Assembly: GCF_042427575.1 (NCBI RefSeq)
Contig: NZ_JBHMFD010000001.1
Span: 62,001 to 126,000, forward strand
Length of the DNA: 64,000 nucleotides
Direction of reading: 5' to 3'
Source: Bergeyella porcorum
GTDB taxonomy: Bacteria > Bacteroidota > Bacteroidia > Flavobacteriales > Weeksellaceae
Below are positions 23,908 through 32,320 of this stretch, in pieces (position 1 is the stretch's first letter; each line of letters starts with the position of its first letter). The notes beneath the pieces were generated by a model. That model worked only from the letters and a program-made list of their open reading frames with translations. It had not been told where the DNA came from and ran no database searches. The translations under genes and the position numbers were made by a program.

Positions 23908-23990
23908 GAAAATGCTTTCGTCAATTGGCGAAACGGTTTTCAGGAAGTAAAAAATACTTTCGCTAATCCACGAAATGATTTTCAGAAGGC
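23838..23990. repeat. 42-bp tandem repeat array (three units plus one partial)
   Basis: Degenerate units start at about 23866, 23908 and 23950, with a 28-nt partial unit before them. Each has the plan AAAAnnCTTTCG-about 9 nt-CGAAA-about 4 nt-TTTCAG, so each carries an internal TTTCG/CGAAA dyad. The array overlaps the 3' end of the HEPN-like gene. Confidence 0.8.
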
Positions 23991-24076
23991 AAAAAGCCCC
24001 AGCCCCCGAAGGAAGCCACCGAAGGGGGAACCTTCAACCTTAAACTTTGAACCATCAACCTTAAACCCCATTAATT

Positions 24077-24802
24077 ATGATTACAAAAATAGAAGACATT
24101 AAGTTAGGGCGACTAAACAACGCCGAATATACGCAGTTTTTGAGCAATACAGAAATTCTCATCACTACTGCTACTATAGAGAAACTAGGCATACCAAAGG
24201 CTTTGTTTGATAAATTCAAGCAAAATATTGCTAAACTGACAGACCTTGCCAAGAAGAGTAAAATCAGCAAGGAAACCCAAGAGCTGGAAGTCTTAGACAA
24301 GCAAAGAGATGAGCTGGTGGTGTATCTACTGACGGCTTTCAAGAACGAGCGAAAAAGTCCGCTCACCCCTCGTAAAGAGGCTGCCAATGCTTTGTATATA
24401 CTTACCAAGCCTTATATAGGCATCCAGAGTTTGCCCCAGAGGCAAGAGACTCAGCATATAGAAAGCCTTTTGACAGACCTTGAAAAACAAGAGAATACGC
24501 CTCATCTTACAGTCTTAGGGCTTACCGATGCACTGGCTTCCCTCAAGGAAATTAATATAAAATATAAGAAACTTACTGCCGACCGTACCGATTCGCTCTC
24601 TGCCCAGCCAACGGAAAACTCCAAAGACCTACGCAAACAGACAGATGAGCAATATCAGGAGATTGTACTCCGTGCTTTTGCCCACAGCATAGCATTGCCT
24701 ACCGCCGAGACGGCAGCATTTATAGCGTCTCTTAACCAGCTGGTAAAAGAAACCAATAATGCTAACAAACAAAGATTAGCACAAGCAAAGAAAGGAAGTT
24801 GA
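24077..24802 (+). CDS. DUF6261-like helical protein, unknown function
   Basis: 241 residues, no signal peptide, predicted mostly helical. 'IKLGRLNNAEYTQFLSNTEILI' at the start, 'RKEAANALYILTKPYIGI' in the middle and Lys/Gln-rich helices at the end match the general look of the Bacteroidota DUF6261 family (about 240 residues). This is recognition by resemblance, not by alignment. It is preceded by a GC-rich hairpin-like stretch and 'accttaaac' words, and followed 64 nt later by the helicase gene. Its role in the cluster is unknown. Confidence 0.55.
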   Translation: MITKIEDIKLGRLNNAEYTQFLSNTEILITTATIEKLGIPKALFDKFKQNIAKLTDLAKKSKISKETQELEVLDKQRDELVVYLLTAFKNERKSPLTPRKEAANALYILTKPYIGIQSLPQRQETQHIESLLTDLEKQENTPHLTVLGLTDALASLKEINIKYKKLTADRTDSLSAQPTENSKDLRKQTDEQYQEIVLRAFAHSIALPTAETAAFIASLNQLVKETNNANKQRLAQAKKGS

Positions 24803-24866
24803 GGCGTGGAACTTCAAACCTTAAATCTCAAACTTTGAACCTTAAACCTTAAACTTTAAATAAAAA

Positions 24867-27371
24867 ATGTTTCAAGAACAAAGAATACCAAAAATATACG
24901 CCTATACCGATACCCGCTTTGAGGGTATGCTAAAAGTAGGCTACACCGAGCGAAAGGCAGAAGACCGAGTAAGACAGCAGATGGAAGCCGTGAAACTTCC
25001 GAGCCAGTCTTGGGAAATAGTATTAGAGGAAATAGCCCTGCGAGAAGATGGTTCGTTTTTTGACGACCACGCCATACATCGCCAACTGAAAAAGATGGGC
25101 GTTATACAAGACCAAGGCGAGTGGTTCCGCTGTACGCTAGAGGAGGTGAAAGCAGCCATACTAGCCGAGAAAAAAGGTATCGTCAATATAGAGAAACGCA
25201 CCGCAGATTTCCCAATGCGACCAGAGCAAAAAGCCGCAGTGGAGAAAACCGCAGCTTACTTCCGCTCATTTGAGAAAGAAGAGGGCGTAGTGCCACATTT
25301 TCTTTGGAATGCCAAAATGCGTTTCGGAAAAACTTTTGCCGCTTACCAATTGGCTCTAGAAATGGGCTGGAAAAAACTTTTGGTGCTCACCTTCAAGCCT
25401 GCCGTGCTATCTGCTTGGCGAGAAGATTTGCTTTCGCATATAGATTTTAAAGACTGGCAATTTGCCTCCAAAAAAGAAGAAGATTTGAGCGAGGAAGGCT
25501 TAGACTCCCAACGCCCATTTGTGTATTTTGCTTCCTTCCAAGATGTTTTAGGAAAAGACTCAAAAACAGGCGGTATCAAAATTCATAACGAATGGATACA
25601 TAGCGAGGATTGGGATTGTGTCATCTTTGATGAATACCACTACGGCGCGTGGCGAGACAATGCCAAAGACCTTTTTAATAACGATGAGAAAAAAGAGTAT
25701 AAGGAGGTAAAAGAAGAAATGGAAGAAATGGATATGGATAATCCTGATTATTTTGATGAAAAACTCCTACCGATTACTACCAAGCACTATCTCTATCTCT
25801 CTGGTACGCCATTCCGTGCCATTGGTTCGGGAGAGTTTATAGAAGAGCAAATCTTCAACTGGACATACTCCGATGAGCAAAAAGCCAAAGAAGAATGGAA
25901 TGATGAGGTGGGTAAAAACCCCTATGCCTCCCTACCAAGACTAATGATGCTTACCTATCAGTTGCCAGAGCATATTCGCCAGATTGCCCAAAAAGGCGAG
26001 TTTAATGAGTTTGACCTTAATGTATTCTTCTCTGCAGAGGGTAGTGGTAAGAATGCAAAGTTTAAGTATGAAAATGAAGTGCAAGATTGGCTCAATATCA
26101 TCAGAGGGCAATATAAGAACACCATAGAAGACGCTCTAAAACAAAGAACACGCCCACCGATGCCGTATTCTGATATTCGTTTACTTCCTTCGTTGCAGCA
26201 TACCTTTTGGTTTTTGCCTAATGTAGCCTCTTGCTACGCAATGGCAAACCTCTTGGCTCAAAAGCAAAATAGTTTTTACCACGATTATGAAATAATAGTA
26301 AGTGCAGGAACAAAGGCAGGGATAGGAGTAGAAGCCCTAGTACCCGTGCAGAAAGCAATGGGCGAGCCACTGAAAACCAAAACCATTACACTCTCTTGTG
26401 GCAAGCTTACCACAGGGGTATCCGTAGCACCTTGGTCGGGGATTTTCGTATTGAGGAATATGGCCAGCCCAGAGACCTATTTCCAAGCCATCTTCCGAGT
26501 GCAGACCCCGTGGGTGGTGAAAAACCCAGATAAAAACTCGCCCAACCGCGAAGAAATCGTGAAGCAAGAATGCTATGTGTTTGATTTTTCGCCCAACAGA
26601 GCCTTGAATCAAGTAGCTACTTATAGCAACCAGCTCAATAGCGATATGGGAGTTAGCCCAGAGCAGAAGGTAGCAGAGTTTATCCGCTTTTTGCCAATAT
26701 TGGCGTATGATGGTAGTGCTATGACAGAGATAAGTGCCGAAGAGATTTTAGACCTTACCACCAGCGGAACCACGGCTACTTTATTGGCAAAAAGATGGCA
26801 GAGTGCCTTGCTCGTGAATGTAGATAATGTGACCCTACAACGCCTGATGAATAACGAAGAAGCCCTGAGGGCTTTGGAGAGTATAGAAGGCTTTCGTGCC
26901 ATTGGTGAAGAGTTGGAGACGATTATCAATAAATCCGAAAGCATCAAGAAAGCCAAAAAAGAAAAAACCGAAGAAGGTACAGAACTGACCCCAAAAGAGA
27001 AAAAAGAACTTTCCGAAGAGGAAAAAGAAGTGAAAAACAGGAGGAAGCAGATTCAAGAAAAGTTGATGAAATTTGCCCAGCGTATTCCTGTGTTTATGTA
27101 TCTTTCGGAGTATAGAGAGCAGACTTTGCAAGACGTGATTACCAAGCTAGAGCCAGAGTTGTTTAAGAAAGTAACAGGGCTTACGGTAGAAGACTTTACG
27201 CTATTGGAGAAAATAGGCGTATTCAACGGCAAGCTGATGAACGATGCGGTATTCAAATTCAAACGCTATGAAGACTCTAGTCTCAACTATACAGGGATAG
27301 ACAAGCACCAAGGCGAAAGAATAGGAGGTTACAATACCATAAAAAATCCTATCATAGAAGAGCAGGTATAA
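24867..27371 (+). CDS. GIY-YIG (T5orf172) nuclease fused to an SF2 helicase, candidate restriction subunit
   Basis: 834 residues. Residues 1-110 form a T5orf172-type GIY-YIG domain ('YAYTDTRFEGMLKVGYTER' with Tyr11, Tyr13, Gly25, Tyr26, then 'AEDRVRQQM'). Residues about 115-600 are an SF2 helicase: 'MRPEQKAAV' Q-like motif, Walker A 'AKMRFGKT' ending at Gly154-Lys155-Thr156, DEYH at 255-258, 'SGTP' at 312-315, and motif VI in 'YFQAIFRVQTPW' (Gln540, Arg544). A Lys/Glu-rich coiled segment (about 690-730) and an unassigned tail follow. The ATP-driven nuclease is the expected restriction arm for the M1/M2 methylase. A perfect terminator follows. Confidence 0.82.
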   Translation: MFQEQRIPKIYAYTDTRFEGMLKVGYTERKAEDRVRQQMEAVKLPSQSWEIVLEEIALREDGSFFDDHAIHRQLKKMGVIQDQGEWFRCTLEEVKAAILAEKKGIVNIEKRTADFPMRPEQKAAVEKTAAYFRSFEKEEGVVPHFLWNAKMRFGKTFAAYQLALEMGWKKLLVLTFKPAVLSAWREDLLSHIDFKDWQFASKKEEDLSEEGLDSQRPFVYFASFQDVLGKDSKTGGIKIHNEWIHSEDWDCVIFDEYHYGAWRDNAKDLFNNDEKKEYKEVKEEMEEMDMDNPDYFDEKLLPITTKHYLYLSGTPFRAIGSGEFIEEQIFNWTYSDEQKAKEEWNDEVGKNPYASLPRLMMLTYQLPEHIRQIAQKGEFNEFDLNVFFSAEGSGKNAKFKYENEVQDWLNIIRGQYKNTIEDALKQRTRPPMPYSDIRLLPSLQHTFWFLPNVASCYAMANLLAQKQNSFYHDYEIIVSAGTKAGIGVEALVPVQKAMGEPLKTKTITLSCGKLTTGVSVAPWSGIFVLRNMASPETYFQAIFRVQTPWVVKNPDKNSPNREEIVKQECYVFDFSPNRALNQVATYSNQLNSDMGVSPEQKVAEFIRFLPILAYDGSAMTEISAEEILDLTTSGTTATLLAKRWQSALLVNVDNVTLQRLMNNEEALRALESIEGFRAIGEELETIINKSESIKKAKKEKTEEGTELTPKEKKELSEEEKEVKNRRKQIQEKLMKFAQRIPVFMYLSEYREQTLQDVITKLEPELFKKVTGLTVEDFTLLEKIGVFNGKLMNDAVFKFKRYEDSSLNYTGIDKHQGERIGGYNTIKNPIIEEQV

Positions 27372-27380
27372 AACAAGTGA

Positions 27381-27414
27381 AAAAAAAGGAGAAGCATTAG
27401 TTCTCCTTTTTTTT
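27381..27414 (+). terminator. Terminator of the restriction-modification cluster
   Basis: Perfect 13-bp stem AAAAAAAGGAGAA / TTCTCCTTTTTTT, 7-nt loop, uninterrupted T-tail. It closes the island 9 nt after the helicase stop. Confidence 0.92.
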
Positions 27415-27534
27415 ATGGATAATATACAGAGCGTTTAGACAAAAGTTGATGACTTTATTGGGTTTCATAGTATTGTAAATGAAAAGTGTTTTAATTATTC
27501 CCACATTCCTCACGGATATTTAACAATTAAACCT

Positions 27535-27592
27535 TATCTTTGCACACGAAAATTTAAAGAGTTTAAATTATAACGCACTCAATACGGAGTGC
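27535..27592 (+). promoter_or_regulatory. pnp promoter element and leader hairpin
   Basis: TATCTTTG (27535-27542) is a perfect -7 element. The leader contains a perfect 6-bp hairpin GCACTC / GAGTGC (27575-27592) about 18 nt before the ATG. In other bacteria the pnp leader is the site of autocontrol, so this stem is a candidate, though nothing here proves it. Confidence 0.6.
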
Positions 27593-27610
27593 AAAAGACA
27601 GTTTAATTTT

Positions 27611-29755
27611 ATGAATGCTCCAGAAGCAATTATTGAAAAATTTCAATTGAAAGATGGACGAGAGGTGTCCATAGAAACAGGGCGTTTGGCTAAGCAGGCC
27701 AATGGCTCTGTAGTAGTAAAATGTGGTGGTACAATGCTATTGGCTACCGTAGTGGCAAATAAAGATGCCAACCCCGGTGTGGATTTCCTTCCGCTTACCG
27801 TAGATTACAGAGAAAAATTCTACGCAGGAGGTAAAATCCCAGGAAATTTCTTCCGTAGAGAAACCAAGCCTTCTGATGACGAAGTGCTTACAATGAGGTT
27901 GGTAGATAGGGTATTGCGTCCACTATTTCCAGATGATTTCCACGCAGAAGTGCAGGTGATGATTTCCCTAATCTCTTACGATAAGGAAGTAATGCCAGAA
28001 GCCTTAGCAGGTTTGGCAGCATCAGCCGCTATCGCCATTACAGATATTCCGTTCAATGGGCCTATGTCTGAGGTAAGAGTGGTGCGTATAGACGGAGAAC
28101 TATCCGTTAACCCAAGCATCGAAAACCTGAAGAAAGCAGATTTGGACATTATGGTAGGGGCTACCAAAGACTCTATCGTAATGGTGGAGGGCGAGATGAA
28201 AGAAATCTCCGAAGCCGAAATGCTGGAAGCCATTAAGTACGCTCACGAAGAGATTAAAGTACAGATTGAAGCCCAAGAGCGTTTGGCAGCAAGAATCCCT
28301 TCTTCTCAAGTGAAAAGAACCTACGAGCACGAGGTGCACAATGAAGACATTCGCCAAAAAGTGTGGGCAGAGTGCTATGATAAGGTTTATAATGTAGCCA
28401 AAGTACCTTCAGCTAAAGAGGAAAGACACGAGAAATTTGCGGCTGTATTAGAAGAATTCCTTTCTCAATACACCGAAGAAGAAAGAGAAGAAGTAGAGCC
28501 ATTCGCTAAAGTATATTACCACGATGTGGAAAAAGAAGCGATGCGACAAATGATTTTGAATGAGGGTATCCGTCTAGATGGTAGAGATTCTAAAACCATC
28601 CGCCCAATTTGGTCAGAGGTAGATTATCTACCAGGAGCACACGGTTCTGCCATCTTTACCAGAGGAGAGACTCAATCTCTTACTGCCGTTACATTAGGTT
28701 CTATGAAAGATGCCAATATGGTGGATTCTGTAGCCATCAACTATGATGAGAAATTCTTCTTACACTACAATTTCCCACCGTTCTCCACAGGGGAAGCAAG
28801 ACCTTTGAGAGGAACTTCAAGAAGGGAAGTAGGGCACGGTAACCTAGCTCAAAGAGCATTACAAAATATGATTCCAGAGGAAAACCCTTACACCATTCGT
28901 GTGGTTTCAGATATTTTGGAATCCAATGGTTCTTCTTCTATGGCTACCGTTTGTGCAGGGACATTGGCATTGATGGATGCAGGGGTGCAAATCACCAAGC
29001 CCGTTTCTGGTATCGCAATGGGATTGATTACTGACCCTAAATCAGGGAAATTTACCGTACTTTCAGATATTTTAGGAGATGAAGACCACCTTGGCGATAT
29101 GGATTTCAAGGTAACAGGAACGGCAGATGGTATCACCGCTTGCCAGATGGATATCAAAATCCAAGGATTGACAATGGATATTATGGAAACGGCTCTTAAC
29201 CAAGCTAGAGAAGGGCGTATCCACATTTTGAACGAAATCTTGAAGACCATAGACCAGCCAAGAGCTGATGTGAAGCCTCACGCTCCGAAAATGGAAATTT
29301 TAGAAATTCCAAAAGACTTTATTGGTGCCGTGATAGGACCTGGTGGTAAAATCATTCAGCAACTTCAGAAAGATACCGATACCGTGATTTCTATTGAGGA
29401 AATTGGCGAGATTGGACGCATTGAGATTGCTGGAACGGATAGAGAGAAAATCAATGCAGCTATTGCAGCGATTAATGAGATTACCTTCGTGCCAGTGGTG
29501 GGTGAAGTTTACAAAGGAAAAGTAGTGAAGATAATGGATTTTGGTGCTTTTGTTCAGTTGGCAAAAGGAACCGAAGGTTTGCTTCACATCTCTGAAATAG
29601 ACTGGAAACGCACCGAAAAAGTACCATACAGCGAAGGCGATGAGGTAGAAGTGAAGTTTATGGGCTATGATGATAGAAAGAAAATGAAGCTATCCCGTAA
29701 AGTGCTTTTGCCAAGACCTCCAAAGCCAGAGGCAAAACCAAAAGCAGATCAATAA
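27611..29755 (+). CDS. pnp: Polyribonucleotide nucleotidyltransferase (PNPase)
   Basis: 714 residues, normal PNPase length: two RNase PH cores separated by a helical domain, then KH ('DFIGAVIGPGGKIIQQLQ', GxxG loop) and S1 ('VYKGKVVKIMDFGAFVQLAKGTEGLLHIS'). The active phosphorolytic core is in the second PH domain ('GRDSKTIRPIWSEVDYLPGAHGSAIFTRGETQSL'). It degrades RNA 3' to 5' with phosphate and can add tails. rpsO, often next to pnp, is not adjacent here. The accessory island sits directly upstream, so pnp marks the island's right border. Confidence 0.98.
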   Translation: MNAPEAIIEKFQLKDGREVSIETGRLAKQANGSVVVKCGGTMLLATVVANKDANPGVDFLPLTVDYREKFYAGGKIPGNFFRRETKPSDDEVLTMRLVDRVLRPLFPDDFHAEVQVMISLISYDKEVMPEALAGLAASAAIAITDIPFNGPMSEVRVVRIDGELSVNPSIENLKKADLDIMVGATKDSIVMVEGEMKEISEAEMLEAIKYAHEEIKVQIEAQERLAARIPSSQVKRTYEHEVHNEDIRQKVWAECYDKVYNVAKVPSAKEERHEKFAAVLEEFLSQYTEEEREEVEPFAKVYYHDVEKEAMRQMILNEGIRLDGRDSKTIRPIWSEVDYLPGAHGSAIFTRGETQSLTAVTLGSMKDANMVDSVAINYDEKFFLHYNFPPFSTGEARPLRGTSRREVGHGNLAQRALQNMIPEENPYTIRVVSDILESNGSSSMATVCAGTLALMDAGVQITKPVSGIAMGLITDPKSGKFTVLSDILGDEDHLGDMDFKVTGTADGITACQMDIKIQGLTMDIMETALNQAREGRIHILNEILKTIDQPRADVKPHAPKMEILEIPKDFIGAVIGPGGKIIQQLQKDTDTVISIEEIGEIGRIEIAGTDREKINAAIAAINEITFVPVVGEVYKGKVVKIMDFGAFVQLAKGTEGLLHISEIDWKRTEKVPYSEGDEVEVKFMGYDDRKKMKLSRKVLLPRPPKPEAKPKADQ

Positions 29756-29767
29756 TCGGCATAAAGT

Positions 29768-29806
29768 AAAATCCACCTTTCTGATTTTCGGAAAGGTGGA
29801 TTTTTT
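29768..29806 (+). terminator. Terminator of pnp
   Basis: Perfect 14-bp stem AAAATCCACCTTTC / GAAAGGTGGATTTT, 9-nt loop, T-tail. Confidence 0.92.
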
Positions 29807-30071
29807 GTTTTTTAGATTACAATCGTTAGATGTTAGACGCTAGATTTTAGAAGTTAGATATTAGATATTAGACGCTAGATTTTAGAGGTTAGAGAAAACT
29901 TCAAAACTCAAAACTTAAATTGGTTGATAGTTGTTGGTTGTCGGTTGATGGTTTAAGGGGTAATTTGTCAAAAACTCAACACTCAGCACTCAACACTTAA
30001 AACTTTTTAAGTTGGTCTTTTCTCTTTCTTCTTTCTTCAAAACTCAAAACTCAAAACTTAACACTCAACAC
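29807..30071. repeat. Low-complexity intergenic repeats between pnp and the Lpt permease
   Basis: No gene is seen. 29822-29894 is built from GTTAGATGTTAGACGCTAGAT words, related to the 1764-1954 region. 29900-30070 consists of 'aaaactcaaaac', 'actcaacac' and 'ggttgttggt' words. The stretch 30014-30055 (CTTTCTTCTTTCTTCAAAACTC core) reappears inverted at 40411-40445. Confidence 0.65.
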
Positions 30072-31526
30072 TTAAAGATACCTTTGGTGTTCCTTTTTCT
30101 TTTGAAATTTGGATAGAATAGGTTTTAGCAACACTTTATATTTTTCTATATCAAACAACTGTGAGTCTGTAAGGGCTTTCATTGTAAGCCAAATGCTGAA
30201 CGGGAAAAGAATCATATTAGGAAGCCACGCCGCTAGGTATGGATTCATTTGACCTTTCCAAGCGATATTCTCCACCGTGAGGTTCATTGTATGGAAAATA
30301 ATAAAAATCACCACAGAAACTACAACTGGAACGCCCATTCCTCCTTTTCTGATGATGCTTCCCAAACTGGCACCAATAAGGAAGAAAATAATACAAGTAA
30401 AAGAATAAGATAAAATTCTTTGCTGGTGCATAATCATCTTATTATGCTGTTTTACAACACCCTCTATCTCTCCTTTCTTGATTTCCAAATCATTGATTTG
30501 AGTTCCTACTTTATTGTATGCCATCAGTAGAGCGTCTAATTTTTTCTGCTTTTTAATGGTGTCTAGCTTGTATTGCTGTTCTGCTTTAGATGTGGATTTA
30601 GGTGTGTTCTCTATGGAGTAGATGTAGCCATTGGCATTGCTAACTAATGAAGAAGATAGCCCTTTCATTACTTCGGTATTCTCCTTTCTTTTTTCTGCAA
30701 TACTTTCATCAAGTTCGGCATAAGATTTAAAACGATAATCATCCGTAATCTGTTCTTTTTCCAAAGCTTTATCTATCAATTCACTGATGTCAAAATGCAA
30801 TACCAAGGTATCAAACTTTACCGATTGATTAGGCTGTTTCAGGCGTTCGCGAAAGTCTTTGTTTCGGAATTCATCATCGTAGATATAGCCATCATAAAGC
30901 TTTAGTTTTAGAAAATTTTTATCCTCAGGCGTTGCAAATCGCCCACTTTTGGCTACAAAGGCTCTCTGGTCTTCAAAGATATTAGCAGATTTGTGAATAT
31001 AGATGCCTTTGAGAAACTCTCCATTTTCCCCAGAGATTTCATCAAACTTCACGGCATATTCTGGAATCTGATGGATAAACTGCCCTGGTGTAAAGTTGAG
31101 TGCTGGCTTGGTAGCAGCAACATTGTAGAGCATATTTTTAGCCTTCCGCTGAAAATCTGGCGTAATGTTATTTTGAAAGAAAAATAAAACCACCGAAAGG
31201 ATAATGTTCAATATAAAAAGTGGCAGCATTACTCTGGTAAGAGAAATCCCTGCGGCTTTCATAGCAGCAAGCTCATAGCGTTCTCCTAAGTCTCCAAATG
31301 CCATAATGGAAGCCAGCAAGATGGTAAGTGGCAATACCATAGAAACCACACTTACCCCCATATAAAATAGCAGTTTGATAATTTCAAAAACGCTGAGTCC
31401 CTTTCCCATAAACTGTGACATCTGTATCCAGATGATGTTCACAATGAAAATGAAAAACAGAACGCTGAAAATGAATAAAAACGGCCCGAAAAAAGTCTTG
31501 ATAATATAGCGGTCTAATATCTTCAT
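30072..31526 (-). CDS. LptF/LptG-family lipopolysaccharide export permease
   Basis: 484 residues from the ATG at 31526 (MKILDRYIIKTFFGPFLF); an ATG six codons earlier is less typical. YjgP/YjgQ family: three N-terminal membrane helices, a large periplasmic jellyroll region (about 110-350), and three C-terminal helices ('SFTCIIFFLIGASLGSIIRKGGMGVPVVVSVVIF'). With LptB it extracts LPS from the inner membrane. The periplasmic part contains a Lys/Glu-rich coiled insert (about 255-345). It is followed downstream on this strand only by repeats. Upstream lie the lolA-like and ftsK genes, a conserved order in this phylum. Confidence 0.88.
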   Translation of the reverse strand: MKILDRYIIKTFFGPFLFIFSVLFFIFIVNIIWIQMSQFMGKGLSVFEIIKLLFYMGVSVVSMVLPLTILLASIMAFGDLGERYELAAMKAAGISLTRVMLPLFILNIILSVVLFFFQNNITPDFQRKAKNMLYNVAATKPALNFTPGQFIHQIPEYAVKFDEISGENGEFLKGIYIHKSANIFEDQRAFVAKSGRFATPEDKNFLKLKLYDGYIYDDEFRNKDFRERLKQPNQSVKFDTLVLHFDISELIDKALEKEQITDDYRFKSYAELDESIAEKRKENTEVMKGLSSSLVSNANGYIYSIENTPKSTSKAEQQYKLDTIKKQKKLDALLMAYNKVGTQINDLEIKKGEIEGVVKQHNKMIMHQQRILSYSFTCIIFFLIGASLGSIIRKGGMGVPVVVSVVIFIIFHTMNLTVENIAWKGQMNPYLAAWLPNMILFPFSIWLTMKALTDSQLFDIEKYKVLLKPILSKFQKKKEHQRYL

Positions 31527-31595
31527 CGGCACAAAAATAATCAAAAAGTCACAAAGTGCGATACTCTGTGACTTAATATGGTATTAAATTCACGA

Positions 31596-32243
31596 TTACA
31601 ATTCTGTAATCAGATAGTTGCTGTATTGATTTTTATTAAATTTAAACATATCAGCGGCTAAGTTTTGATTGGTTTTATAGTCGGTTACAGCAATTACCGC
31701 CACATCATTATTGGTTGCATATTGCTCTATTTTTACCAATTGTTTCTTTGCTGCATTCACATAGAGATAGACATTTTTGATGCCATTACTCTTCACGGGA
31801 GTTAACTGAACCAAATCTGTACTCACGCCATTCACCGTTTTTTTACCAATGTATTTGGCGTTATACTCTTTAGAATAGCTGCTAAGATAGTTGGTAGGCG
31901 AAAACATCATCTCCTTACCGTTGGCTTTTGCGATGGTTACTTCTTGGTCTTCATCGCTAATGTTATACACTTTAGTACCATCAAAGATTTGCTCCACACC
32001 CATTATTTTGAGTTTATATTGTGAAGGCGTGGTATAGAAAATCCCTGTTTGGGTTTTAGACACTTTACCATTATTGCCCGTACCATAGGAGAACTTAAAG
32101 TAAGTATTCTTATTGGCTTTGTAGTTTTTGGCTACGGCATCTAGAAGGGTTTTAGATTTCGCATCAGATTTCTGTGCAAAAGCCAGAGCAACAGCTCCAA
32201 AAGATAAAGTAGCGAGGGTTATTTTTTTAGTTATTGCTATCAT
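31596..32243 (-). CDS. LolA-like outer-membrane lipoprotein carrier protein
   Basis: 215 residues with a signal peptide (to about residue 23, ending AFAQ). The mature part has the LolA pattern: 'YFKFSYGTGNNGKVSKTQTGIFYTTPSQYKLKIMGVEQIFDGTKVYNIS', alternating strands of an unclosed barrel, and 'LVQLTPVKSNGIKNVYLYVNAAKKQLVKIE'. It should carry lipoproteins or related lipids across the periplasm. Located between ftsK and the LptF/G gene on the same strand, so envelope biogenesis is the shared theme. Confidence 0.85.
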   Translation of the reverse strand: MIAITKKITLATLSFGAVALAFAQKSDAKSKTLLDAVAKNYKANKNTYFKFSYGTGNNGKVSKTQTGIFYTTPSQYKLKIMGVEQIFDGTKVYNISDEDQEVTIAKANGKEMMFSPTNYLSSYSKEYNAKYIGKKTVNGVSTDLVQLTPVKSNGIKNVYLYVNAAKKQLVKIEQYATNNDVAVIAVTDYKTNQNLAADMFKFNKNQYSNYLITEL

Positions 32244-32320
32244 TTTATTGATTTTTAGATTGATGTTAATTGCTTTTACATCAAGTCCTCAATAATTATT
32301 CCATTAAATATTAATAAATG

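Noticed and set aside
19606..27610. tRNA-Asp used as an integration site with a copy of its 3' end at the far side
   Set aside because: I looked for the tRNA 3' end (TCGAGTCCCGTCCGGATC) near the helicase terminator and pnp and saw no copy; no integrase gene is present.
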